A program made the translations under genes and the position numbers. 64,000 nucleotides of DNA from Bolinopsis microptera (Eukaryota; Ctenophora; Tentaculata; Lobata; Bolinopsidae), in NCBI RefSeq assembly GCF_026151205.1, contig NC_087080.1:6241096-6305095 (forward strand). Reading direction: 5' to 3'. Below the pieces are notes generated by a model. The model saw nothing but the letters and a program-made list of their open reading frames with translations. It ran no database searches and was not told where the DNA came from. Below are positions 13,868 to 25,773 of the stretch, in pieces. How positions within the stretch are numbered: the first letter of the stretch is position 1; every line of letters starts with the position of its first letter.

Positions 13868-14191
13868 TTAGCATAGTGAGTGATTTAACTGATCGCTCTG
13901 GACATGAGCATGAAATCCTAGAATGTAATCCAACAGAGGCGTGTAAGAGGTTGATGGAATTAGAGATATTTGAGGATACACACCCAGCTCTCAAATGTAA
14001 TGGGAGATACTTGTGCGAATGCAATCGGGATAATTACTCTTCTACCGAAGCGTTACACCAGCTCAGGATTCGTTCCCTTTCTTGAGCCTTGTGTTCCGCG
14101 GTGATTTAAACTTATACGAAACCGAGCCCGATCAAATGTTAGAAGATGATCCTAATTTCTGCCACGAACTACACGCATTGACCCGTAAATA
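13868..14191 (+). pseudogene. Small coding-like remnant with one frameshift, unknown family
   Basis: A strong acceptor-like tract (pyrimidines then cag ending at 13,867) opens a frame encoding SDLTDRSGHEHEILECNPTE, then a stretch with CKRLMELEIF and a C-x6-C-x-C cluster (CNGRYLCEC), stopping at 14,085. From about 14,067 a second frame encodes DSFPFLSLVFRGDLNLYETE and ends ...DDPNFCHELHALTRK with a TAA at 14,189-14,191. Both parts look protein-like in composition, but the frame changes without room for an intron, which suggests a frameshift. An AATAAA lies about 45 bp downstream. I do not recognise the family. It lies inside what appears to be an intron of the minus-strand Ig/FN3 gene. Confidence 0.35.
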
Positions 14192-17100
14192 AGAAAGATG
14201 ACGAGCACATCTCTAACGGATTGACGGATATTTAAATAAATCTTACCGTTAAACAGTTACACTGTTTACTAATCGATCCCACTTAAAGAATTGTGTAGAA
14301 TTAGTTAACAGTATTCTTAAGAGTGGTGTAGAGTTATTGAGATAATCTAGACTGCCCACTGTACTATCTAAAGTTTGTTCTGGAAGCGTCACTTTTTAAC
14401 CGGAGCAGCGCCTCACGAAGGTAGCTTATAACAATTGTACACGCGTGTGAAAATGTCGTTTTTCTCTTTCTTAAACATTCACGAATTATGCTCGAATGAG
14501 AGTAAATATGAGTCAGTATAATATGCAACGTTTTGATTGAATATTTAATCTTTATGTGCATAAATTACAGAATTCTAGCATATATAATACCTAGTACTTA
14601 CTGTAATATAGTCTACGCAATTCCAGCCGGGACTAACAGGTGCAACATCTTAATATGTGCGCGACTAAGTTATCGTGAGCAACTATTGTTTATAACAAAA
14701 GTAAGTGGTTGATATTTTACAATTTCTGTCTGTTTTCAACCCCCTAGTCTACCAGAAAATGACCTTACAGCGTAATTAAGACACACTTTGTCTATATTCA
14801 GTTGAAGTGTTCATCCTAAGTCAAAGCTCGAGGCCCCGGTAAATCGACTTCATTCTAAAAGCATGACCTAATCTGTATTTCTTAGCAAGCGGTTGCCTAC
14901 GTGACCAAGCCGTTCTCAGGAAGGATTGTGATTTACGAGACCTTATATAGCAAAAGGAAGGATATCTCCAAATTTCAAGGAAGAAGAATCAGTGTCACGC
15001 TGTGGCCTAACATTTCTGAATATGATAGTTTAGTAGGAGAGTGGAGAGGTGCAGTTGCCAAGAGTTAAATCATCCTGCAATGATTTAATGCCTAACAATA
15101 ACTTGTCCATCTCGTGAGAGGGTCTTGTGATAAAAAATTTTTTTCTAGAAAGGGGTAGTAGTACAGTCCCTGGTTAAGTTTTTTAAATGTAGGGGTTCCC
15201 AGGGGTTATCAGTTACTGGTCTAGGTTTTAACATCTAGGGGTCCCAAGGGTTATCAAGATTATTTTTATCGTGCAAATCGAATTTTTTTAATGTTTAAAA
15301 AGCTGCACATTGATGTACTCATTAGGGCCGTGCTTATCATGTTCGCTCTGAATTTGACAATCGTGATTATCTTCAACAGCCGAGCAAGTCACCGCGGCAA
15401 ACCCACGTGACTAACTCTAAATTATACAGCAAACACACATAAAATAGAGTTGGAATGTAGATCTGAGTATATTTATTTTAGCATGCTCGTACGACATGAA
15501 CATTTTAATGTTGTACTCATGAACTGAACCTGCTCTCTTCTCTGTACGTGAGTGTATGAACTATGTGAAGTAGATGTGAAGTCCACGTCAGGAGTAAGAC
15601 TGACGGTCTGGGATTATAACTTGGTTATCATAGTTTCAGTGGTCTTTCTCGTACATCTCACTCAAGGCAGTGCAGTTGTTATGTTAGTTTCACTCGACGA
15701 CAGATCGAGCGTACCTGTGATGTCCGTTTTCATTGGACTAAATTTGCGGCGGGTTTGAGACAATCTAACACGTGACTTTGTTTGAGGTTTTTTCCCTACA
15801 CTAGACTGTCTAACAAAGAGGGTCCTGCGTGAGATTAGATCACCAGCTGTTTGGATAGTTGTGAAAAAGCAACTTGTTTACACATAGGTTGCAGGTACTA
15901 GGCACGCGGTGCTTTGAAATATACAATGTAGATAATGTTCATAAACAACCACTCACCACTATCTTAATATATTGGAATTGATTCTTACACAGAGTATAGT
16001 TCAACATAGAATGAATACACTGTAACCCCTTATTTCTAGACTTCCGTAAATGCAGACACATAGAGAAGGTAGACTTTGTCACATATTATTACAAATCAGA
16101 AATATTACAGAACCTTGAGTAAAAAGGAGCGGGAATGTGTACTGTGTAGTCCATCTGATACACGACCTGCTCACATGGAGGCTAAGTATACATGTTCGGA
16201 TATGTTCAGGTATAGAGGTACCACGATGAGAGCAGCGCAGCTTTGTCATCCCCGTGTAATTAGTATAATCACCACAAATCATGCCATATAAGGAATAATG
16301 CGGGCCCTTTGTTTGGGCCGTGGGCAAGTTTGAGACTCTTGTGGTGGTTTTAACGGTTCGTAACCATGTTTAAAAGAGGCTAATTCAGTTGAATATGCAG
16401 TTCAGACTTTTTAGGTGTCGCCTCCTTAATAACGAGCTAATGAGTAGCTAGGCTGAATGTAGGTATCTCATCACCTACTTAGCTTTCAGCAGAGAATTGA
16501 TTATGTATTATATGCAATGCCTATGTAACCCACTTTTTACAGTTCAGATCTTTCTTAACGTTTAGCATAATACTTATCTCAACTTAACACAGCTCACCTC
16601 ATTACCATCTAGGAAATGTCAAGTTTTTAGCGAGAGTGGGTTAGAGCACCAGATATTATCCCCGGTATGGAGTAATGTGTGAGCAGACATCACCGATTAT
16701 ACCTTGTTAGGACCTCCAATAACCAGTGTTAAGTCTAGAGTGTCACCTCGCTGTCTTCTGGTTAAATACATGTCAACTATTTGCTTATTGATTTGGTGGA
16801 GATGTTGGTAGTAGAAGGGTCGGTAGGTAGTATTTGCCTTCTCAACAGACAGTAGCATTAAGATAGACAAAACGGCGAGTCAGCGCGCAACAAGAGCCCC
16901 CTTTGTGTATTGCTGCAGCTGAGGGAGAATGTGTGAGACCCTTACTTGAATACTGTTGGGGGGACGTTAACTGATCAGATTTGTACACTGTATTATTAAG
17001 TGTGAATAAGGATTGTGGGTATAAATCCTCCGAAGCTAAGGAGAGGCGGAAATGAGAATATTATAATCTTCCTTTAGGGTTCGTAATGAGCGTGAGAATA

Positions 17101-17564
17101 AAGTAGCGGCGGTTTTGCACAGGCATATCATTAGATATTTTGGACATTTTTATCTACCGATGTATTTCTTCCTCTATTCATCGTATCCGGAAATTCGTGA
17201 TTGTCGAACTAGTAACTTTGTTACGTGTCCAGGAGATTGAATAAGGGGCTATCGGGTCATTGTCGTAGAATGTGTGGAATGTTTTAAAATACAGGACAAT
17301 CTTCCATAAAAGGAGTGATGAGGTATCCCGGAACTGCTAGTACCGAATTTTTTAATATCATCCCGCATTAAATCACCATTTGTCACGTGATACTACACAC
17401 GTGCAGGGCTGTGACACACGAGTTAGGGTTTAGTGTTGCATTCTGGTGTCACTGTTACCACGAATATATGACCACATCGGGGGCTTGTAATCGAGAATGC
17501 GTACATTTAGATATGTTGGGGGCACGTCACACATTATCAGGGAGAAAATTCGGGAATGTTTTTT
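14192..17564. other. Non-coding stretch, no gene seen
   Basis: Short ORFs only. The 82-codon minus frame near 16,079-16,327 and the 68-codon plus frame near 15,552 have no motif and no convincing start. Likely intronic. Confidence 0.4.
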
Positions 17565-17733
17565 TGCGAGGAAGTAATATTGAGCTACAAATCGTAATTA
17601 TTTGTTTGGTATATTATTTAAGGTATAACGTGCCTCAGTACGGTATACTGCGAGGGAGTAATATTGAACTACGAATCGTTATTATTTTTGGTATATTATT
17701 TGAGGTATACCTTGCCTTAGTACGGTATGCAGG
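17565..17733. repeat. Tandem duplication, 84-bp period
   Basis: Copy 1 (17,565-17,648) and copy 2 (17,649-about 17,733) share tgcgaggnagtaatattgan, an ATTATT-rich block, gtatattatttnaggtata and tnagtacggtatnc. They differ by substitutions and a short indel. The 120-codon frame through here (17,387-17,749) is open only because of this repeat; the two copies are read in shifted registers, so I do not call it a gene. Confidence 0.8.
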
Positions 17734-18476
17734 AGAGAATGCGGCTTGACTAATATAATCACTACATCAAGACGACAGGACTGTGCGAGCAGACATTGGG
17801 AGATTAGAATTTAAAGATTGGCCCAGAACCAGCTGTGAACCGAAGATGAACGATTTTCAATTACACAGGTCGATTTTCACGTGATTTCCATGATCGTGTA
17901 ACGTGAGCTGATCATAACTTGAATGATGTCGTCGTAATTTTCCTAATTTTAGGTCAAAAGAGCTACCGGTGGTATGAACAGACAGGAGAAATGACTATTG
18001 TAATTGTGAACCTGGGATCACGTGACCGGTGAGGTAATACCACTGAATCACGTGATCCTTACATGAAATCCTCGTGAAGTGAGTCTCCGTGTAGCAGTAA
18101 TCATTTATGAGCCTTAAATCAGCGGAAAATCAGCGGAAAAGCCGAACACGAAATATACAAAGAGCGTTGTGACATTCTCTGCTGTTGTTATATGGGGATC
18201 ACATCACAGAAAAAGAGATATGATCTACGATAGATTTATTAGTCCGGACAGTGCTCGACAAATTTCCCCGGTAAACAATTACTGCTACGTTAAAGACACG
18301 ACAATACGGGTAGGAGTAAGATCGACGTTTTTTCAATGTCTCTCTCTCTCTCCGGGTTACATGTAACGGGTTGGGACGAGTGTGAAATGAGATGCTAAAA
18401 ATGGGCTTTGTGGGCGGGGTGAGAATACGTTTTATACTTATCCGGACTTACAACGTTAATCTATATGGGTACTTAC

Positions 18477-21400
18477 TGTTCTTTGGTTCCTGTGGTTCGG
18501 TGACTGCGACGGTGATTGGCTTGGGGGTGGTGATTTTAGGGGTTGTTATTTTTTTGGTGGTGGGTTTTGGAGTGGTGGTTGCTGGTACAGTGGGTGCTTC
18601 AGTGGTCTCTTTCACTTCGTGAGTCACAGTTTGAGTGGTGACAACTCCCTCGCTGAAGTCGTTAGTGGTTTGGACTGAGAAGATGTACGTTCCAGGTCCT
18701 CCAAGATCGAATGTAGCGGTTGTGACGTCACCTCCAAGTTCTTGGGGTGCAGGACTAGCTTCAGGACTAGCGTCGTCGGCGCCTTCTTTAACAACGGTGG
18801 CGAAGATTCCAAGGACTATTCGCTCTTCTGCTTCATTGTCAGCCAAGTCCCATGAGATGGTGATGGAAGTCTGATTGTAGTCAGAAGCTCCGACAGCCAG
18901 TCCTCCGACGGGGTGTGGAGGTCCTGCGAAGAGACAGCAGAGTTCAGTCGACGGTTATTTGTTTAAAATCTGTTCGTTTGTTCGTTTGTTCGTTCGTTTG
19001 TCCGTCTGTCCGTCCGTCTGTCCGTTAGTTCGCAATTCCTCACAGAATATACGTTCTCCATTTACAGCAACCAAATCATTTTAAAGCGCTAGTGCTTCAA
19101 GCGAAAAATAGACCATAGCTTGTTAAATTGAACTTCTTATCATATATAGGAAAATCAAAACTAGCCATGCGAAATCAAATATATATTGCAATGTTGGAAA
19201 GATATCGAGATTTCTGAAAGATCTACTGATCACTGATTTTTCTGTCCCATTTGCATTGAGTTTTCCACTGGCTGGGATGTGGAGCATATTATTCAATCAG
19301 CTTCATGCAACGGCCAATTATCATGCTCCACCCCCACCAGTGCTATTGTCAAGTTTATTCCTATTATTATTTTCGGAGAAAATTTCTATATATTTCATTG
19401 ACAACGCACCGTGCTGTTAATAGGGTAAGAATTGACTACGGTAATTTTAGACTACCTTTGCCTGTACCAGCTCAATATTCGGGGGGGGGGGGGGGGGGGG
19501 GGGATCAGGTACTGTATGATCCCCCCCCCCCCCCCCCCCCCCCGCAATATGGAGCACAAAGGATAAAATTTAATCAATAGCGGTTAATATTTGTAGTTCA
19601 CATTAATTGAGCATTTCATTACTTATTTGAAAATTTCCCTTTCGACTTTATGCTTAGGCCCTCTGTAGGGACTACGGTGTAACAAGTCATAGAGATGCAA
19701 AAATGCTTTAGGCTATTTTTCAAATTGTCTAAATAAGGCACTAGGCCACAGTGTGCTTTGACATCACGTCGCCCCTTTACGATTTGTTTCAATTCTAAAA
19801 TCAACCCATGCGTCAATCTAGGTAATCTATCGTAATCAGGGTTAAGCTCGGTGTCAAATGTAGTCGGTTAGATTTTTTACCTTAAACTTAAGCTGTACAA
19901 AGCTTTATGCTGAATAAGGGAAATAATGGTTTTTCCCAGTATATTCGGCCCAAACTTCAAAGGAGGTGTCAAACTGTTTTTTCGACAATTCATAATGCCC
20001 TAACTAAGTAGAGAGAAGTGGTCCTGTACATTGTACAGTGTACCAGTGAACAGTGTACACCGTATTTGTTTGGAACAATGGCTACCGGCCTAATTATACC
20101 CTCTGAGAAAAACAGCAGGGTTTACCGTTTCGTTTATCATTCTGTGGAGCAGTAGACGATTTTTCACCTGATTTTAGCTATATGAGTGTGTCTTGTAGTC
20201 TGTCATTTGTCAATTAGTATCGTTATATTAATTTAAAGGATGTTAAATTGAACTTTAAATCAAATAATGTAAGATATTTAGTAAGTAAAATGAATCGTTA
20301 TAACCATTGCATTCATCAATCACGATTCGTGCTAAGAACATCACTTTGATGATTAACAAGGAAGAAGTTGGTTCTATATCGATATCAGAGAGAATCAAAG
20401 ATAAATAACTAAATAATTCAGCATTTTCCGACCCCGAGGAAATTTGAGAGCACTGTCAAAAAGAGTTTTCTTTTCTTTTTACGTTTAAATAGTTAATGTT
20501 TTGTGATTTATCCGTGCAAACAGGAAAACGTAAACACATAGATCAAGAGAATGTGAAAACGTAAGACAATTGAATGCATTTTAATGACTAATCTTAATCA
20601 TTAGGTAAGAAAATGGTTTTATTTGATTAAAAAGAGGTTTAACAAGGAACTGGGTATTCGTTACAAGAATTAAATAAGTCACGGTCAGAACACATATAAT
20701 AGTAATAAGTTGTTTACAGGATGATCACAGTCACTGGTCAGTAGTACTGACGATATAAGTCATTATTATATAATATAGGAGAACATAAATAGACGTTAAT
20801 AGATGTTGAACACAAAACAGCAACAATTGGTACACACAGCTACACATGTAAACACGAACTAAAAGTGATCGAAATTGTTGTAAATTGCCAGGTAAAAGGA
20901 ACAAAGTTGAGTGTTCGGATGTTATATGTTTGTTCAAATGATAGGTAGGATTGTCGATTGAGCCAAATCATCGAATTTTGAGTAAAGAATCCTGACTTAC
21001 TATGATCACAACAAGAGGCATTGGTTTGAGTCGTTTTACAATTAGTTAAACGACATTCTAGGATATTTTAAATTAGGATCAATTAGGTTTTAAATAAATT
21101 AAGACACCATGCACCTTTGTCAATTTAAGTAGCATAGAACTGAAGCTCTAGCTCATAACGATAAAAGAATTAAAGAGCATTGACAGGTCTAACTTTTCAT
21201 CATTCCGTTAGAGAACAGACGTAACAAACTTAAATTACTTTAACTGCACATGCATTTAAACATTTTGTATTATTCTATTGCAATCTATGTCTTATTTCAC
21301 AAGATACAAGTTTTTGTCTAAAAGTAAACGACTTACGGTTATCCTTTGTGGTAAAGGAAGTCTCAGCAGGCTCAATTCCCTCTCTAATTCCGGCAGCGTT

Positions 21401-22720
21401 GGAAGCATCTACCTTGGCCACAAAGTTGGAGGCAACAGATAGACCTTCAAATCGGTGAGAGTTGGTTGCAACATCGACCTGTAATATCCTTAGTTAGATT
21501 GTTGCACTGCGTTCCGTCTCGAGAAAAGTTCAATTCAATATCACAGATCTTTGTACATTACACAATTTGCCGTATGTTGGAAACAAACTGACTAAAAGAC
21601 TGTTTCGACGTTTACAGCTTTACTTTATATCCAACACACAGAAATTTCTTCAAGAAATAAGAACTAACCGTGGTCCAGTCGGCAGCACCAACTGCTTGCC
21701 ATCCTACATTGTAGCTAGAGGCTCCTTCTACAACATCCCAAGTAAGATCAACGGTGGTAAATTCAGGGACAGCAACAAAGTTGACTACTCCAGCCATGGG
21801 GGGTTCTGCAAAGTTTCTTGGTTAAAACAGATTTACATGACTATTGATTATCAGTCAAGAGTTATTTGTGCCCTCAAGATGCAATGATAATTTGACAGAT
21901 ATACGCTCTGAAAGCTTTGTCAATGCTCGAAAATATTGGTGTGTACAATTAAGGTTTCAAATAAAAGCCGGGACCAAATAAAAACAGAAAAAAGCAAATT
22001 CTAGTTACCAATGATTTCAAGATTGATGTTGTTAGAATTTCCTTTACGAGAGACCATACATCCGAATTGCCTTGCATCAGCGCTAGTAACATCTTTAATG
22101 ACGAGGGTACCTTCGCCAATATCGTCATCAGAAACGAAGTAAATTCTTTGTTCCGGATCTGAAAATTTAGGAAACTGTTTTAACGGCTTAAAAATATTTC
22201 ATAGCATTTATTAATTATTAATCAAGATAGGCATTATTGCTTCTTTGTTAGTAATAGTTGCTCATAGCACTACACGCGTTATCTTACCAAAACGAACGTT
22301 GATGTATCTGTTTAAACAGGGAATGTGGCAGGTAAGACGAACTTAAAACTGTACTTTACCTTCGAGGGAAACAATTTCTCCGTACTGTCCATCGCTATAT
22401 AGGGATTCAGATGTTTCTCCCACAACCATGTCTCCATACATTCGGTTTCCGGGTGTCCAGTTGCAAGAAATGGTCACAGTTTGTTTCCAGACGATGGGTC
22501 CATCATCCATTGATGGGCTCACGGTTAGCACGATGTCATTACTATAAAAACCTGAAATCGTTAGCATTATAACATTGTAATAACATATACACACAGAGTT
22601 TGAACTAGCTATACAGAACATCTACAAAATTGTTAGAAATAAGAGGTATTGATTTAAACTTTAGTACTCACAGGCAAATGCAGAGAGGAATAAAAGGACG
22701 TGGAACATGACTTGGGTCAT
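18477..22720 (-). CDS. Secreted or cell-surface Ig / fibronectin type III protein (5' six exons)
   Basis: Six phase-consistent exons: 22,672-22,720, 22,360-22,551, 22,009-22,158, 21,669-21,805, 21,337-21,478 and 18,477-18,923. The start gives MTQVMFHVLLFLSAFAC, a classic signal peptide. Residues about 18-130 form an Ig-like domain: VTISCNW early, and LVIKDVTSADARQFGC late, the canonical second cysteine. Residues about 131-223 form a fibronectin III domain (VDLTWDVVEGASSYNVGW; later FVAKVDASNAAG). Residues about 224-340 form a second FN3-like domain (ITISWDLADNE; GTYIFSVQTTN), followed by a Thr/Pro/Lys-rich, probably O-glycosylated linker of TTP repeats. The last exon ends in phase 1 (donor gtaagtac), so the protein continues towards the left edge, probably into the Ig exon at 1-150. 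Adhesion or extracellular-matrix function is inferred from domains only; the specific family is not recognised. Confidence 0.87.
18964..19028. repeat. TTCG/TTTG/TCCG simple repeat
   Basis: Degenerate tetranucleotide tract (ttcgtttgttcg..., tccgtctgtccg...) in the intron just 5' of the last FN3 exon on the minus strand. Tetramers mutate from ttcg towards tccg along the tract. Confidence 0.85.
19481..19543. repeat. G23 ... C23 perfect inverted repeat
   Basis: A run of exactly 23 G (19,481-19,503) plus atca is followed by a 9-base loop and then tgat plus exactly 23 C (19,521-19,543). This gives 27-bp perfect arms, extended imperfectly by atatt/aatat outside. One strand can form G-quadruplexes, and either strand a hairpin. 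Lies in the 2.4-kb intron between FN3 exons. Homopolymer lengths may be affected by sequencing or assembly. Confidence 0.9.
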
Positions 22721-23732
22721 GGTGGCTGCAACTGAATGAATTACGATCAATAAACAGATAAACTTTATCTTTTAGAAGTTCATCAGATGAGACACTTTTA
22801 TTTTCGACAAGGAAAAGAGCCAGAAAAGTGGAGGCATTAGAGTAAACGGATTATACATATTGAATGTTAACGTACACGACTAGTCATCATAGAAATAGAT
22901 CCTTTAAAATTATCAAACTTCAATAAAAGGATTTTAAAACGTTAAATTTCAAAGCGGTGAATTAGGTCGATGAATAATGCCGTTGACTTTTATCATAAAC
23001 TGGTGATCGCTAAAATAAAGCAATGAAAATCCTTGATCGGAGTTATCTAAAGCTAAACTACTTATTCCAGAATGAAAGAACAAAATTTGAGAACGTCAAA
23101 CATCAGCTAGCGAACTGTTATTAGAAGTGACAGTAAAATGTCCGTTCAGATGAAAACTCACGTACAAAGGAAGTTCAAGAAGTCACGTACTAGGGTCTGA
23201 GCTAGCTACACTGATGTTTCAAACTATAGCAATGAACGTTTGGCGCTAAAACAATTTATCAATGCTTGCGGAGTAGCTCAGCCGATGATGTACGCGTGGT
23301 TTTCAGTTGCATTGCGCGTCATCAACAAGCGCACTGTTTTAGTGTATTTTAAAATTGTAATCTATTTAATTGCAACAATGAACATTAGACTAAGCGCCAC
23401 TCTTTTAATTTTATAGATTTGATACGTAAATACAAAACTACGCAATAAGAATACTAAAAAACAAACATACGATTGATTAGTAGTTATTGTTAGTTAAATA
23501 ATTTGTAATTGTTTGGTTGACGATGTCAACCCATCGAGATCGTTGCGAAGCAAGAATGCTAGTTCGCGCGGCGCGTCGAAGCGGCGAAGTCCTCCAAGTA
23601 ATTGTAGGCTTAGCAATAATATTTCTGATACGCGTATCACAAATATCATTGTATGCCCTTTTTCCGCGCGAAAAGTAGCATGCAACGTATGTCAAGGAAA
23701 TATTTATTATATATTTTTTTCATAGTGCAATG
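22721..23732. other. 5' flank of the Ig/FN3 gene, no gene seen
   Basis: About 1 kb upstream of the start codon. It contains no convincing exon. A GC-rich patch near 23,550-23,600 (cgcggcgcgtcgaagcggcg) resembles parts of the dispersed repeats further right. The promoter presumably lies here, but no clear TATA or initiator could be singled out. Confidence 0.4.
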
Positions 23733-23858
23733 TTGTAGCGCGATGCACTACTGGGTCGCGCGCGCATCAAATAATGCTTCTCGCAACCACCTTCGGTAGA
23801 TCGGCGAGATGCACCACTGTGCCTCACCGAGCTGCGAAGAATTGACATCGTGAATCAA
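23733..23858 (-). mobile_element. SINE-like element, family 1, with 9-bp target duplication
   Basis: This 126-bp unit (tagcgcgatgcactactggg ... tgaatcaa) is nearly identical to 49,668-49,787. Here it is flanked by agtgcaatg on both sides (23,724-23,732 and 23,859-23,867). On the minus strand it contains ggcacagtggtgca, similar to a tRNA A box, but the B box is poor. Defined ends, flanking duplications and no coding capacity suggest a SINE or other small retroposed unit. Confidence 0.75.
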
Positions 23859-23987
23859 AGTGCAATGATAGTTTGTAAACACATAATGCATGTGTGATGA
23901 TGTAGGCTTTTATTAATTCGCTCGACCAAAAATTTCACGTGACTTTTGTTTTTATTGTTTTGCAGCCGTACAAAACGGTTTTACGTA

Positions 23988-24058
23988 AACCCAAATCCCA
24001 ACCCTAACCCTAACCATAACCCAAAAGCTATCCATTACCCTTACCACAACCCTAACCC
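23988..24058. repeat. Degenerate CCCTAA (telomere-like) repeats
   Basis: Several ccctaa/ccataa/cccaaa hexamer variants occur in a row (for example aaccctaaccctaaccataa), decaying at both ends. This is an interstitial telomere-type repeat, since coding and repeat DNA continue on both sides. Confidence 0.7.
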
Positions 24059-24830
24059 GGGCATAGCGCAGCCTGTCACGTGACCAAAACGGTTTTTTGC
24101 CCATAACTCTCCAGGGAAGCATTTTTACCCTACGTCATGATGCATGATATGAGGGGTTATTCGGAATCAGCGTCCAAAATACACCGATTGAGATCAATTT
24201 CATTCCCAAAAGAAAAGGCATTTTCACAAGAAGAAGAATTTTTTAAAATTTGGGCGATTTAGTAGGATCGAGCGGATGATGTGATGTCATAAATTTTCAC
24301 TTACTTATTTACTGACAGGCTGATCGAGCACCGCTCAGTAAATTGTAGACTTACACATTACAAGGAAACTTAATGAAAAAATGATCCCATTCCAAGAACT
24401 TGCCTTACCACTTATATATTATGACTTACGTTTTGGTTCCGCCTCGCAAGATTGATCGAGTCCGCTCAACCATTATATCGTGGCTTTTTAAAATGACTTA
24501 TTAACAATTAAATGAGTGACGATGAGGCCAGGAACACGAAATGAAACAAATTTAGCATGCTCGTTCTTTTTTAAGCAAAAGTAAAAATTGATTGCGATTG
24601 TTACCTGGGGACCCTTGACACACGCTGCAACCCCTTTTGATAGCGCGCGAAGTAAAGCGCCGGCCGGCCGGCGTGCACGCTTCGCGTGCACAAGAGATAT
24701 ACAACGTGTAGCAAAGGGGACCCATGATCTGAGAGCTTTATAATAATGTTCATAAAATGGAGATTCGGCGGAATGACAGGCTGAGCGCCGCTCAGTAACT
24801 CATTGTAGTAAATATTTTTGACTTTAGCTT

Positions 24831-25246
24831 TGACGGATGTTACTCGTCTAAATCTAAATTTCTTCGAAGTAGCGCGCGCCGCTTTCTTCTCGAATTGTTG
24901 GCCCGATGGCAAGTGCTACGAAGTAGCGCGCGCCGGGCCAAATCATTAACTATGGTCAACTTTAGCTTGGCACTGCTCATTTTGCAATTGGGCGCAGAGC
25001 AGTAAAAACACGTGCAACGTGCAGCCCTCAGCTTTGTCCATTGTTAATGGACTAGCCCGGCTCGCGTTAATTGACGATGTTAATTCATCCATCATCGCAG
25101 CTCGGTGAGGCACAGTAGCGCATTGCGCTATAAGTATACAAGGCTCGCGCTACTTCGTAGTACACTTGCCATGCATCGGGCCAACATTTCGAGAAAAAAG
25201 CGGCGCGAACTACTTCGAAGAATTTTAGACGAGTAACATCCGTCAA
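24831..25246. mobile_element. Fold-back element with about 100-bp inverted arms
   Basis: The left arm (24,831-24,930: tgacggatgttactcgtcta, ttcttcgaagtagcgcgcgc, cgaattgttggcccgatggc, aagtgctacgaagtagcg) is matched in inverse by the right arm (25,144-25,246). The 210-bp centre is unrelated and includes a partial family-1 SINE-like segment. A single related arm sits at 48,111-48,180. This fits a non-autonomous fold-back transposon. Confidence 0.7.
25078..25128 (+). mobile_element. Fragment of SINE-like family 1
   Basis: The string gcagctcggtgaggcacagt and flanking 'gacgatgttaattc' match the reverse complement of the element at 23,733-23,858. It is therefore a truncated, opposite-orientation copy, lying inside the fold-back element's loop. 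Confidence 0.55.
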
Positions 25247-25602
25247 CCCACAGCTGAATATTGATTATGTGGGATGTCCGCCGTCCAGTATGCTCAAAGT
25301 CAAAGCAGATGGGTCAGTTTCTTCTCGACAGATGCAACTGACTCGACTCACTGTACTATACTCCGATAGTTCGGACAAAATCTTGTTGTCCCAAAATCAA
25401 GAATCTGGCCGGCTGTCATTGTGCAATGTGCATTGGCCACCATGAGAGTGCAAAATGATCTGCACCTCCTTTTTTAACACATGAAACATTAATGGCTTGT
25501 GATTAGCGAACTTTATCAACATGGAAATATCATATTCTAGGTTTTTTCACCTACAAGGAAACATTTTCAAACTTAGCATCGTATAAATAAAACTTTTGTC
25601 TC

Positions 25603-25773
25603 ATGCAGCTGGGTACAGAGCAAGAGCTAACTGTGGCCTTCATTAACAGAATAGTCTGGCGAGCGACGGTTTGCCACCGCTGTAGTCTAGTTCTTGATGA
25701 TGTAGGAAGGCTGAAGCACGCCTTAAGAAACCGTAACTGCAGAAACGGGGATGTTGAGCGGCCGCTCGACTAA
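25603..25773 (+). other. Short coding-like fragment (56 codons), possibly the tail of a retroelement
   Basis: An open frame from an ATG within an acceptor-like tctcatgcag encodes MQLGTEQELTVAFINRIVWR, then ATVCHRCSLVLDDVGRLKH and ends ...NGDVERPLD with TAA. The C-x2-C...H arrangement and charged tail recall the C-terminal zinc segment of some LINE proteins, but the match is only an impression. No other part of such an element is visible alongside. Confidence 0.25.

Noticed and set aside
17387-17749. 120-codon plus-strand frame
   Set aside because: It is open across an 84-bp tandem duplication, the two copies are translated in shifted registers, there is no ATG start and no domain.
24601-24912. 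103-codon minus-strand ORF
   Set aside because: It runs through the GC-rich fold-back repeat, whose hairpins explain the open frame.
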